From assembly GCA_021776195.1 (NCBI GenBank), contig JAJFGK010000089.1, positions 1-39,438 of the forward strand: 39,438 bases of DNA, written 5' to 3'. Origin of the DNA: Kiloniellaceae bacterium. GTDB taxonomy: Bacteria > Pseudomonadota > Alphaproteobacteria > Kiloniellales > Kiloniellaceae. A program made the translations under genes and the position numbers. Below the pieces are notes generated by a model. It was not told the origin of the DNA, searched no databases, and saw nothing but the letters and a program-made list of their open reading frames with translations. Positions 1 through 7,755 of this stretch are shown piece by piece (the stretch's first letter is position 1; the number at the start of each line of letters is the position of its first letter).

Positions 1-1
1 C

Positions 2-976
2 GTGGGCCTGATCGACCTGGCACAGCCGCGCCTGGGTTCGCGCATGGTCTACACGACCGACGATTTTTTTGCCGCGATGGATCGGTTGATCGATCCGGCC
101 CCGCCGGTCTTCGTTCACGACCGGTATGACGACAATGGAAAGTGGATGGACGGATGGGAAAGCCGGCGCAAGCGCGCGGCGGACTACGACCATGCGGTGC
201 TGCGCCTCGGCGTGCCGGGGCGGGTCCGTCTGCTCGATATCGACACCAGTCACTTCACCGGCAACTACGCGCCGGCGGCTTCCATCGACGCCTGCTTCAG
301 CGACGCCGAGCATCCCGGCGCGGAGGCCGACTGGTGGGAGCTGCTGCCTGCCCGCAGTCTCGAGGGCAATGCGCACCATGTGGTGGAGCTCGACGACGGG
401 CGAGTGCTCACCCACCTGCGGCTCAACATCTACCCCGACGGCGGCGTCGCCCGACTGCGGGTTTACGGCGAAGTCCACAGAGACTGGTCGGCGGCGGATC
501 CCGATCAGGCGATCGATCTGGCGGCGCAGGAGAACGGGGGCCGCGCCCTGACCTGGAGCAATGCCCATTACGGCGATCCCAACGCGATCCTGGCGCCCGG
601 GCGCGGTATCAACATGGGCGACGGTTGGGAGACGGCGCGCCGGCGGCAGCCGGGCTACGAGTGGATCATCGTTGCGCTCGGCCACCCCGGGCGCATCGAG
701 CGCCTGCTGGTCGACACGCTGCACAACAAGGGCAATTTTCCCGACAGTTGCTCGGTCAACGCTGGCCTGGTCACCGGCGGCACGCTGCAATCCATGGTCT
801 CGCAGTCGATCTTCTGGCAGGAGCTTTTGCCCGACAGCAAGCTGACCGCCGATAGCGAGCACCTCTTCGCCGCCGAACTTGCCGATCTCGGTCCGGTCAG
901 TCATCTGCGGCTGAACATTCACCCGGACGGCGGAGTCAGCCGCCTCCGGGTTTTCGGCCGTCCCGAGCTGGGCTAG
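2..976 (+). CDS. alc: Allantoicase (5' end probably just outside the window)
   Basis: Hydrolyses allantoate to ureidoglycolate and urea in purine catabolism (cytoplasmic). The 324 visible residues hold the two tandem allantoicase repeats of the family. Repeat 1 contains [12 protein letters not shown] near residue 50 and [13 protein letters not shown] near residue 80. Repeat 2 contains [11 protein letters not shown] near residue 205 and [13 protein letters not shown] near residue 238. Each repeat ends in a matching [17 protein letters not shown] / [17 protein letters not shown] block. Family members usually carry roughly 10-15 residues more at the N terminus, and there is no room for an SD before the GTG at base 2. 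I therefore treat the gene as 5'-truncated by the window. It is followed after 5 bp by ureidoglycolate lyase, the next pathway step, which strongly supports the call. Confidence 0.93.
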   Translation: MGLIDLAQPRLGSRMVYTTDDFFAAMDRLIDPAPPVFVHDRYDDNGKWMDGWESRRKRAADYDHAVLRLGVPGRVRLLDIDTSHFTGNYAPAASIDACFSDAEHPGAEADWWELLPARSLEGNAHHVVELDDGRVLTHLRLNIYPDGGVARLRVYGEVHRDWSAADPDQAIDLAAQENGGRALTWSNAHYGDPNAILAPGRGINMGDGWETARRRQPGYEWIIVALGHPGRIERLLVDTLHNKGNFPDSCSVNAGLVTGGTLQSMVSQSIFWQELLPDSKLTADSEHLFAAELADLGPVSHLRLNIHPDGGVSRLRVFGRPELG

Positions 977-981
977 GCACG

Positions 982-1476
982 ATGACCAAGCTGACGCCCC
1001 AGCCTCTGACCCGGGCCACCTTCGCGCCCTTCGGCGATGTCATTGAAACGGCGGGCGCCGAGCATTTCACCATCAACGAGGGCAACACCGAGCGCTTTCA
1101 CGATCTGGCCCGGGTCGATGTGGAATCCGGCGGCGGTCGCGCCTTGATCAACGTCTTTCGCGCCCAGCCACTCGCCCTGCCCATTGCCATCGCGATGATG
1201 GAGCGTCACCCGCTCGGCAGCCAGGCCTTCGTGCCGCTGGAGGCACGGCCCTTCCTGGTGGTGGTCGCGGCCCCCGAGACCCGGCCGGACCCAACAGATC
1301 TACGGGCCTTCCTCGCCCAAGCGGGGCAGGGCGTGAACTACGCCAAGGGGGTCTGGCACCACCCGGTGCTGGCGCTGGAGGTCGAAACCGACTTCCTCGT
1401 GGTCGACCGCGGCGGGCCGGGCGACAACGTCGATGTCGTCACTCTGGAGGGCGGACCGCTCTGGCTGGAGCGGTAG
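982..1476 (+). CDS. allA: Ureidoglycolate lyase
   Basis: Splits ureidoglycolate into glyoxylate and urea, the step after allantoicase. The 164-residue length is normal for the AllA family. Characteristic blocks are the N-terminal [21 protein letters not shown] near residue 55, [15 protein letters not shown] near residue 72 and [14 protein letters not shown] near residue 118. The last contains the conserved His pair of the cupin-like barrel. The ATG lies 5 bp after the allantoicase stop, so the two genes are almost certainly one operon and were probably transcribed with other purine-degradation genes upstream of the window. Downstream is a repeat-rich gap that probably ends the operon. Confidence 0.93.
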   Translation: MTKLTPQPLTRATFAPFGDVIETAGAEHFTINEGNTERFHDLARVDVESGGGRALINVFRAQPLALPIAIAMMERHPLGSQAFVPLEARPFLVVVAAPETRPDPTDLRAFLAQAGQGVNYAKGVWHHPVLALEVETDFLVVDRGGPGDNVDVVTLEGGPLWLER

Positions 1477-1504
1477 GTTCTGTTGACACTTGCTGCCTAG
1501 GGAA

Positions 1505-1667
1505 CGTCATTCCGGAACCCGGTTCGGCCCAAATCTTCGATTTGGCAGGCGAACCGAGGTATCCGGAATCTCAGGCCGACGCCTGACCTCATTTCCGCCA
1601 AGATCCCGGATCACTGACTTTCCTTCCCAAATCGAAGATTTGGAGAAAAGTCGCCTCCGGGATGACC
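1505..1667. repeat. Dispersed intergenic repeat, copy 1 (long form)
   Basis: The element begins GTCATTCCGGA and ends TCCGGGATGACC, so its ends are inverted. Inside are a complementary pair, CCAAATCTTCGATTTGG (1529-1545) and CCAAATCGAAGATTTGG (1627-1643), and the block AGATCCCGGATC. Related elements with the same ends and the same GATCCCGG or GGGGTCTC inner blocks lie at 7525-7642, 12137-12256 and 16216-16325. All are intergenic. It looks like a REP/MITE-type palindromic family. It sits between allA and the decarboxylase leader and may also act as a transcription terminator. Confidence 0.7.
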
Positions 1668-1740
1668 CCACTTGTCAACGGATCCCAGTGTCACGAAATT
1701 TTCAGGATTCTGCCTTACTTTCGCCCCGACGATCGGCTGT

Positions 1741-1801
1741 TATCGAGCCTTCTACGGCTTTCTGTCACGAGCCTTGCTTTCCGCGAGGCGGGGCGTAGAA
1801 G
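1741..1801 (+). promoter_or_regulatory. Structured 5' leader of the decarboxylase mRNA (candidate regulatory RNA)
   Basis: This is the rest of the 360-bp gap before the decarboxylase. CTTCTACG (1749-1756) pairs exactly with CGTAGAAG (1794-1801). The enclosed segment forms a second hairpin, GCCTTGC (1771-1777) with GCGAGGC (1783-1789), closed by a TTTCC loop. The structure ends about 25 nt before the AGGAGG SD at 1826-1831. Alphaproteobacterial ornithine decarboxylase genes are known to carry the conserved speF leader motif. I cannot confirm from memory that this sequence matches its consensus, so the functional call is inference from position and pairing only. Confidence 0.4.
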
Positions 1802-1836
1802 AGGCCATTCCTTCCCCGATCAGTCAGGAGGTTGCC

Positions 1837-3075
1837 TTGAGCGACTTAGCCAGGGTCGCCGTAGCCAAGGTTTCCGGACGCAAGGTCGCAAGCCCCCAAG
1901 ATTCCGGTGCCCCGCTATCCGGCCCCAAGGTCTTCGAATGCGTCGAAGATGTCGTCGCGCGCCTCGAGCCGAGCTATCCTGTCTACTGCCTGCGTCCCCG
2001 GCTGTTGGAGGCGACCGCCCGGCGTTTTCTTTCGCTCTTCCCGGGAACCGCTCTCTACGCGGTCAAGTGCAATCCCCATCCCCTGGTGCTGAAAGCGCTC
2101 CACCGCGGCGGATTTCGCCACTTCGACACCGCCTCCCTGCCGGAAATCGCCCAGGTCGCCGAGCTGTTCGACGACGCCTCGGCCTACTTCATGCATCCGG
2201 TCAAGAGCCGGGCGGTGATAAAGGCGGCCCATCAGGTCTTCGGCATCACCCATTTCGTGGTCGATCATGAGAACGAACTGACCAAGGTGCTGGAGGAAAC
2301 CGGCGGCACCGGGATCACCGTGGTGGTGCGCCTGACCACGCCGCCCGCCGACAAGACCCTTTATCACCTCTCGGCCAAGTTCGGCGCCTTGCCGGAGGAT
2401 GCGGCGCTGCTGCTGCGCCGCGCCGCCGAGGCTGGCTGCGCCACGGGGCTGGCCTTCCACGTCGGCTCTCAGTGCCGCGCGCCCGGCGCCTATCACAAGG
2501 CGATCTCCATCGTCGGCCAGGTACTGGCGCAGTCCGGCGTCAAGATCTCCCTGCTCGATGTCGGCGGCGGCTTTCCCACGGACTATCCGGGCCAGGATGC
2601 ACCACCGCTGGAGGACTTCATGGCGGCGATCCGCGACGGCCTGAAGGAAATCGCGCTCTCGCCCACGGTTCAGGTCTTCAGCGAGCCGGGCCGGGCCCTG
2701 GTCGCCGAAGGCTGCTCGCTCCTGACCCAAATCCAATTGCGCAAGGACGATCAGCTTTACATCAACGATGGCATCTACGGCAGCCTGTCGGAGATGGTCG
2801 CCGCCGGGATCACCCTGCCGGCCCGCCTGATACGGGGCGGCAAGTCCAAGACCGCCAAGGCGACCAAGGCCTTTATCCTGAACGGCCCGACCTGCGATTC
2901 CCTGGACGTGCTGCCCGGCACCTTCGACCTGCCGGCCGACGCCCGGGAAGGCGACTGGATTGAAATTTTCCGCGTAGGGGCCTATTCAAACTCCAACGCG
3001 ACCCACTTCAACGGTTTCTTCCCGGAGACCTTTGTCGAGGTCGAGGAAAACCCGCAAGAGCCCGTTAGTGGATAA
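1837..3075 (+). CDS. Ornithine/lysine decarboxylase, fold type III PLP (alanine-racemase fold)
   Basis: Makes putrescine or cadaverine from ornithine or lysine. The start is the TTG at 1837, with a perfect AGGAGG SD 5 nt upstream, giving 412 residues. An open frame continues further upstream but enters the repeat and the structured leader. Diagnostic motifs in order: YAVKCNP with the PLP lysine K77, HVGSQ (about 209), DVGGGFPTDY (about 245), EPGRALVA (about 283), GPTCDSLD with catalytic Cys353, and the C-terminal GAYSNSNATHFNGF. The Cys-region and FNGF signatures favour the eukaryotic-type ODC/LODC group over diaminopimelate decarboxylase. Which amino acid is preferred cannot be read from sequence. 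The final residues and the TAA stop lie inside the inverted-repeat element that follows, so the native C terminus has probably been replaced by a few element-encoded residues. Confidence 0.9.
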   Translation: MSDLARVAVAKVSGRKVASPQDSGAPLSGPKVFECVEDVVARLEPSYPVYCLRPRLLEATARRFLSLFPGTALYAVKCNPHPLVLKALHRGGFRHFDTASLPEIAQVAELFDDASAYFMHPVKSRAVIKAAHQVFGITHFVVDHENELTKVLEETGGTGITVVVRLTTPPADKTLYHLSAKFGALPEDAALLLRRAAEAGCATGLAFHVGSQCRAPGAYHKAISIVGQVLAQSGVKISLLDVGGGFPTDYPGQDAPPLEDFMAAIRDGLKEIALSPTVQVFSEPGRALVAEGCSLLTQIQLRKDDQLYINDGIYGSLSEMVAAGITLPARLIRGGKSKTAKATKAFILNGPTCDSLDVLPGTFDLPADAREGDWIEIFRVGAYSNSNATHFNGFFPETFVEVEENPQEPVSG

Positions 3076-3331
3076 AATCCAACATATGGCACCCCTACGA
3101 TCGCGTATCCTGGTTTCTCAGATGGAGAGGCCCTGCGGGCGATGCCAAAGCACCGTCAAGGGGGCTCTACGCGCTGAGAAGCCAGGATACGCGACCCACT
3201 GGGCGGCTTGTCGCGCTCATCGGCGGCGTTCCGCGAGGCTTGTGATACACGCATCACCGCGCCCCACGCGTCTTGCCGAATGAACGCGGCAAGCCGTCGT
3301 AGGGGTGCCATATGTTGGATTCTATCCACTA
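3066..3331. mobile_element. MITE-like element, 266 bp, 35-bp terminal inverted repeats
   Basis: The left arm is 3066-3100 and the right arm 3297-3331. They are complementary over 35 positions with a single mismatch (A/G at the tenth base). The outermost bases are TA followed by GTGGATA on the left and TATCCAC followed by TA on the right. This fits a TA target duplication of the Tc1/mariner-IS630 type. A nested inverted pair, CGCGTATCCTGGTTTCTCAG (3102-3121) and CTGAGAAGCCAGGATACGCG (3174-3193), lies inside, as does a small CTTGCCG/CGGCAAG hairpin near 3274-3295. There is no transposase gene. The left arm supplies the stop codon of the decarboxylase. The right arm ends about 18 bp before the start of the next hydrolase. 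Confidence 0.65.
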
Positions 3332-3349
3332 GGTAGGGAGGCCGCCGGA

Positions 3350-4231
3350 TTGTTCGAGACTGCCCTGCCGGATCTGACCGCATTCCGGCCTCTTGAGGTG
3401 GCCTGCCAATCGCCCTTGGGCGCCCATCGCATGGCCTGCCGGGTCTGGGGCCCCGAGGAGGCCCGGCAGACGGTGGTCTGCGTCCACGGCCTGTCGCGCA
3501 ATGCCAGCGACTTCGACGTGCTGGGCGCGACCCTGGGCGGCGAGGGGCTCAGGCTGGTCTCCGTCGATGTGATCGGGCGCGGCGCCAGCGACTGGCTGGA
3601 GGACGGCAGTCTCTACGGCATTCCGCAGTACCTCGCCGACATGGAACGGCTGCTGGAGGGACTGGGGGAGGGACCGGTCGATTGGATCGGCACCTCGATG
3701 GGCGGCATGATCGGCATGGCGCTTCTGGCCAAGGGCCAGAAGAATATCCGCAGCCTGCTGCTGAACGACGTCGGGCCGGTCATCCCCGCCGCCGCGATCG
3801 CGGAAATCGCCGGCTATGTCGGGGCCGATCCGTCCTGGCCCGATCTGGCCAGCGTCGAAAGCTATCTGCGTGAGAACTATGGCGCGCGCTTCGGGCCCCT
3901 GTCGGATGCCCTCTGGGGACACGTCGCCCGGCAATCGGTCCGCCGGGACGGCGACCTTTACCGACTGCATTACGACCCGAAAATCGCCGCGCCTTTCGCC
4001 CAACTGGCGGGCAGCGATGTCGTGCTCTGGCCCTGGTGGGACGCCATTACCTGCCCGGTCATGGTCATTCGCGGGGCCAACTCGCCGCTGCTTTTGGCCG
4101 AAACGGTTGTGGAAATGCGCGGCCGCGGGCCGGGTTGCGCGGTGACCGAGGTCGCCGATGTCGGCCACGCCCCCTGGCTGATGGACGACCACCAGGTCGG
4201 ATTGGTGCGCGACTGGCTGGCGGCACAGTGA
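3350..4231 (+). CDS. Alpha/beta hydrolase
   Basis: A 293-residue hydrolase with the alpha/beta fold, substrate unknown. The start chosen is TTG 3350, preceded by AGGGAGG at 3335-3341. An upstream GTG at 3305 lies inside the inverted-repeat element and is unlikely. Visible landmarks are CVHGLSRNASDF (oxyanion region, about residue 45), GRGASDW, the nucleophile elbow GTSMGGM (about 120) and DVGHAPWL (catalytic His, near the C terminus). In related hydrolases the acid sits in an RGxxSDLL-type motif. Here the corresponding stretch reads RGANSPLL, so the usual Asp appears to be Pro and activity may be altered. The next hydrolase starts 23 bp downstream, suggesting co-transcription. Confidence 0.82.
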   Translation: MFETALPDLTAFRPLEVACQSPLGAHRMACRVWGPEEARQTVVCVHGLSRNASDFDVLGATLGGEGLRLVSVDVIGRGASDWLEDGSLYGIPQYLADMERLLEGLGEGPVDWIGTSMGGMIGMALLAKGQKNIRSLLLNDVGPVIPAAAIAEIAGYVGADPSWPDLASVESYLRENYGARFGPLSDALWGHVARQSVRRDGDLYRLHYDPKIAAPFAQLAGSDVVLWPWWDAITCPVMVIRGANSPLLLAETVVEMRGRGPGCAVTEVADVGHAPWLMDDHQVGLVRDWLAAQ

Positions 4232-4254
4232 CCGGCCGCCGTGACCGGGCCACA

Positions 4255-5259
4255 ATGGAGACTGAAGACCCCGTGAGCATCGAACCGCAGCCTTTTCGTG
4301 CCCGCTTCCCCTGGATCGGCGCCGACCTCCAGACCCTACGCTATCGCCTGCGGCCCGGCGGCCGGCCAGACCTGGCGGCCTGGCCAGGCGAGCGCCTGGA
4401 AATCGCCCTGAGCGACGGCAGCGGCGACCGCCTGGCGGCGCGGCTGCATCGCACGGCGGTCGAGGCCGGCCGGCCCCTGGCGATTCTGGTTCACGGTCTG
4501 ACCGGCAGCGAGGACAGCGGCTATCTGCGGACCACGTCCCGCCATCTTCTGTCCCACGGCTACCCCGTTTTGCGCCTGAACCAGCGCGGCGCCGGCCCTG
4601 GACGGCCGATGGCGCGGAGCCTTTATCATGCCGGGCGCAGCGAGGACCTGCGCGACGCGGTAACCGCGGTCCTGGCGCGCCATCCCCGATTGACCGCGCC
4701 GGGTGTGGTTCTGGTGGGCTATTCCCTGGGCGGCAATGTGCTGTTGAAGATGATGGGCGAGGCCGACCTGCCCGACGGGGTGAGGGCGGCCGTGGCGGTC
4801 TCGGCACCGCTCGACCTGAAGACCTGTCAGGAGCGCCTGATGGCGCCACGCAACCGGGTCTACCAGGCCTACCTGTTGAAGCGCATGCGCCGGGAACGCC
4901 TGGCCGGTCCGGTACCCGACGAGGCGCTGCGTCGCGCCATGTTCAGCCTGCGCTCGATCCTGGACTACGACGAAGCGGTGGCGCCGCTCAACGGGTTCGA
5001 GAACGCCGCCGTCTACTACGAGCGGTGCTCGGCGACCCGCTTTCTGCCCGATATCAAGGTCCCCAGCCTGGCGATTCACGCCGGCGACGACCCTTGGATC
5101 CCGCTGTCGTGCTACCGCGCGATCGACTGGAGCAAGCTGCCGGCGGTACGCCTGGCGCTCAGTTCCGGCGGCGGCCATGTCGGCTTCCACGGTCAAGGTT
5201 CGCGGGTCCCCTGGCACGATCAGCGTATTCTGGCCTTCTTCGAGGAGCAGTTCGGTTGA
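4255..5259 (+). CDS. YheT-family alpha/beta hydrolase
   Basis: 334 residues, resembling the YheT/ABHD1-3 family of esterases and lipases of uncertain substrate. The N terminus FRARFPWIGADLQTLRYRLRP is typical of that family. HGLTGSEDSGYLR (about residue 79) is the oxyanion region and GYSLGGN the nucleophile elbow near residue 155. HAGDDPWIP supplies the acid and GGGHVGF the His near the C terminus. Start choice is open between ATG 4255 and GTG 4273, which has a GGAG 12 nt upstream; I give the ATG. The gene lies 23 bp behind the previous hydrolase and converges with the minus-strand oxygenase gene. Confidence 0.85.
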   Translation: METEDPVSIEPQPFRARFPWIGADLQTLRYRLRPGGRPDLAAWPGERLEIALSDGSGDRLAARLHRTAVEAGRPLAILVHGLTGSEDSGYLRTTSRHLLSHGYPVLRLNQRGAGPGRPMARSLYHAGRSEDLRDAVTAVLARHPRLTAPGVVLVGYSLGGNVLLKMMGEADLPDGVRAAVAVSAPLDLKTCQERLMAPRNRVYQAYLLKRMRRERLAGPVPDEALRRAMFSLRSILDYDEAVAPLNGFENAAVYYERCSATRFLPDIKVPSLAIHAGDDPWIPLSCYRAIDWSKLPAVRLALSSGGGHVGFHGQGSRVPWHDQRILAFFEEQFG

Positions 5260-5338
5260 CCCTGGCTGTGTCCTGGAGTCCTTCTTTGTTAAAAGGTTGC
5301 GCATGACAATAAAGGGCTCTTGCGATTAGCCAGGTGGC

Positions 5339-6508
5339 TTACACTGCCCCGTCGACAAACTCCAACGCCTGGTGGTTATAGAGCGTCAACAAGAGGTCGA
5401 GGTGATCGAGCAGCGCGGGCGTGTCCATCGTGGTGAGGGCATCTTCCTTCATCAGGCTCAAGATGACGGTCAGGGCGTCATCGTCGATGTCGAAAGCCTT
5501 GCCATCAAAGCCAAGGCTATAGCTGCCCTTGGGCGATGGGATGAGCGCGAACTTTACGTAGGCGGGTTTGATCAGGCCGGCTCTTGCCCGCAGGGCTTCC
5601 GTGAAGGCCGCCAGGCTGAGAGTGTCGTCGCGTTCGCTGTGCTGTGGGGTGTCCGCGCTGGCTGAGCCGGTGAAAAACGCGGCCAGCCACTCACCGAACG
5701 CGGGCGTCCTCAGCGAGTGGCCAAGATGATCGCGCAGTGTCTCAACGGCATCGTTGGAGAGAATGAAACCCGCGCTGTCCGCGCTCAACCCCTCGCCCCT
5801 GTAGCGGAGATCGAGCGCATCGCGGTTGGCGAGGTGCTGCCCATAGGCGCCCAAAAGATCGGACAATTTCGGGCCGAGGAAACCAACGGAAAAGGTCAAG
5901 GCGTCGTCAAGCGTGATGCCTTCGTGGGCGAAATGGGGAGGGATGTAGAGGACGTCGCCCGAGGTCACCTCGACAGCATTGCCGTCAACGGGGTCCCTGA
6001 GGATTTTGAGGTCCAGGCCGTCGATGTACTCTTCATCGACGACGGGCTCACGACCGACGGTCCAGCGGCGCACGCCTTGGCCTTGGACAAGAAAGACATG
6101 GTAGCTGTCGACGTGACCGCCGATGGTGCCTCCCGCGGTGGAGAAACTGGCCATGATGTCGTCCATCAACCAGCGGGGCGCGAAATTGAACGCGCGCAGC
6201 AACGTGGCGGTGTCCGGGTGAAACTGCTCGACGTCTTGGACGAGCAGGCTCCAGGGCGGCTTTCCGGCGGTGTTGAAATCCTCTTCGGTGAAGGGCCCAA
6301 ATCGGCAGGTCCAGTCTTTCCGCGCGACCATGCGGGCGCTCGCGGTCTCTTCCATGGACAGCCCCGCAAGCTCATCCGGCGTGATCAGCCCGTCCATCAC
6401 GTCTCGATCGATGGCGCCCCGCACAAGGACCGGCCGTTTGTTCCAGTAGCTTGCGTAGAAATCCGCGATCGACGGCAGGGCGTCGAGAGTGGCAAGAGAA
6501 GAGGACAT
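5339..6508 (-). CDS. roxA: RoxA/YcfD-like ribosomal oxygenase (JmjC-type, Fe(II)/2-oxoglutarate)
   Basis: Probable 2-oxoglutarate-dependent protein hydroxylase. The E. coli homologue YcfD/RoxA hydroxylates an arginine of ribosomal protein uL16. The protein has 389 residues, close to the family's usual length. Early YWNKRPVLVRGA (about 21) is typical of RoxA proteins. The iron-binding triad is visible as H132-x-D134 in IGGHVDSYHVF and H195 in PPHFAHEG. QGQGVRRWTVG follows the first metal motif as in YcfD. An in-frame GTG lies immediately before the ATG, and no strong SD separates them. The gene looks somewhat less GC-rich by eye than its neighbours. The substrate is inferred from the family, not seen. 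Confidence 0.8.
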   Translation of the reverse strand: MSSSLATLDALPSIADFYASYWNKRPVLVRGAIDRDVMDGLITPDELAGLSMEETASARMVARKDWTCRFGPFTEEDFNTAGKPPWSLLVQDVEQFHPDTATLLRAFNFAPRWLMDDIMASFSTAGGTIGGHVDSYHVFLVQGQGVRRWTVGREPVVDEEYIDGLDLKILRDPVDGNAVEVTSGDVLYIPPHFAHEGITLDDALTFSVGFLGPKLSDLLGAYGQHLANRDALDLRYRGEGLSADSAGFILSNDAVETLRDHLGHSLRTPAFGEWLAAFFTGSASADTPQHSERDDTLSLAAFTEALRARAGLIKPAYVKFALIPSPKGSYSLGFDGKAFDIDDDALTVILSLMKEDALTTMDTPALLDHLDLLLTLYNHQALEFVDGAV

Positions 6509-6608
6509 CACACGATCCGATGTTGAGAGCGCTGCGCTCGTTATGACATGGGCGTGTCTGGCGGGCCATCATCGCCACGCCGCAGTAGCGCCTCGGTTTC
6601 CTGACCCC

Positions 6609-7484
6609 TTAGAATCCCAGGGCGATCCCGATGACCGAGGGGACCACGATCAGCACCGCCAGGACGATGCGCAGCGACAGCTTCTCGCGCCGGAACAATA
6701 CGATGCTCAAGAGCATGGTGAAGACCGGCGAGCAGGCGACGATGGGGACCACCGTGACGATCTGACCCTGGATCAGGGCGTGGTTCAGCGACAGGACTGC
6801 AATCGCCATAGTCACGCCGGCGGCGACGAACCAGTAGGGGCCCCTGGTTCGCCACGCCACCGCCCGCGCGTCGGGGCGCAGCCGGTGCAGCGCCAGCATG
6901 ACCAGGGCCGATACGCTGAAGCTCACCAGCCCGGCGAAGTAGGGATCGGGAATGCCCTCCATGCCGACCTTCGTCAGGACGTGCCCGACCGAGCGAATGG
7001 CCGCGGCGCCGACCGGCAGGCCCAGGGCCCAGATCGGCCAGGTCGCCACGACCCGGGAGTCGCGCCTGGCCAGCATGACAACGGCGGAGACGATGCCCAG
7101 GGTCCCCAAGGCGGTGGTCCAGGAAAGGCTCTCGCCCAGTAGAAGCACGCCGAAGAAGGCGCCGAACAGGGGCGAGGTGGAGGCCAGCGTGCTGGAGAGG
7201 GTCGGCCCCAGATGGCGCACCGCGGCGACCGCGAGATTGGACGAGACCGAGGGGCGAAACAGCCCGACCAGGACGAAGATCCAGATCGAGGGGTGCACCC
7301 AATAGGCGCTGTCCAGCAAGAAGGGCGCCAGCAGCCAGGAGAAGAGCGTCGAGCTGCCGGTCGAGATCAAGGCGCCGCTGCGGCCGGGAACGCTCGCGAC
7401 CCCGAGGTTCTGAAACTGCACCCCGAAGGCAAAGAGCAGGGCCGAGGTCAGGGCGAACCAGATCGAGGGGAATTCAACAAGCAA
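6609..7484 (-). CDS. EamA/DMT-family transporter
   Basis: An integral membrane permease of the drug/metabolite transporter superfamily, about 291 residues with around ten hydrophobic segments in two EamA repeats. The first runs from IWFALTSALLFAFG and the second from GLVSFSVSALVMLAL. The best start is TTG 7484, which has GGAG 6 nt upstream; TTG 7502 and GTG 7499 are in-frame alternatives. ALNHALIQGQIVTVVPIVA near residue 235 and the ending VVPSVIGIALGF are typical of the second EamA domain. The substrate cannot be predicted. The gene is about 100 bp upstream of the oxygenase gene on the same strand, possibly co-transcribed. Confidence 0.85.
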   Translation of the reverse strand: MLVEFPSIWFALTSALLFAFGVQFQNLGVASVPGRSGALISTGSSTLFSWLLAPFLLDSAYWVHPSIWIFVLVGLFRPSVSSNLAVAAVRHLGPTLSSTLASTSPLFGAFFGVLLLGESLSWTTALGTLGIVSAVVMLARRDSRVVATWPIWALGLPVGAAAIRSVGHVLTKVGMEGIPDPYFAGLVSFSVSALVMLALHRLRPDARAVAWRTRGPYWFVAAGVTMAIAVLSLNHALIQGQIVTVVPIVACSPVFTMLLSIVLFRREKLSLRIVLAVLIVVPSVIGIALGF

Positions 7485-7524
7485 AGCCGGCTCCAGCACC
7501 AATCAGCATTTGTACAGCCTCCAG

Positions 7525-7642
7525 GTTGTCACCCTGGACGGCCTTCGGCCAAAGGCCGGAGGCCGAGCCGGGGTCTCGTGCCGTCCGGCCCAATCCCCAC
7601 CAGATGCCGGATAAAGGCTCCGTCTTTTCCGGCATGACGACG
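7525..7642. repeat. Dispersed intergenic repeat, copy 2
   Basis: Starts GTTGTCACCCTGGACGG and ends CCGGCATGACGACG, with the inner block GAGCCGGGGTCTCGTGCCG shared almost exactly with copy 3. It contains a GGCCTTCGGCC / AAAGGCC hairpin. It lies in the 270-bp gap between hemB and the EamA transporter gene, where no gene is visible. Confidence 0.65.
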
Positions 7643-7755
7643 TTTTCCGGTTTTCCACGGAAAGGGGCGGCAAGCGACCATCCGGATCCTTCCGTCAAAT
7701 TTGCTCCGGTTTGTTGAGATAGTCAGAAGACGGTCGCGCTATGGGCCGAAGGACG

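Noticed and set aside
1672..1836. N-terminal extension of the decarboxylase to the upstream TTG
   Set aside because: That stretch overlaps the structured leader and is unlike the family. The perfect AGGAGG SD points to TTG 1837.
5261..5334. CCTGGCT/AGCCAGG pair as a terminator between convergent genes
   Set aside because: Only 7 bp with a loop of about 60 nt and no T-run; likely chance.
5717..6526. 269-residue open frame on the plus strand
   Set aside because: Antisense to the RoxA-like gene, whose iron-binding motifs are intact.
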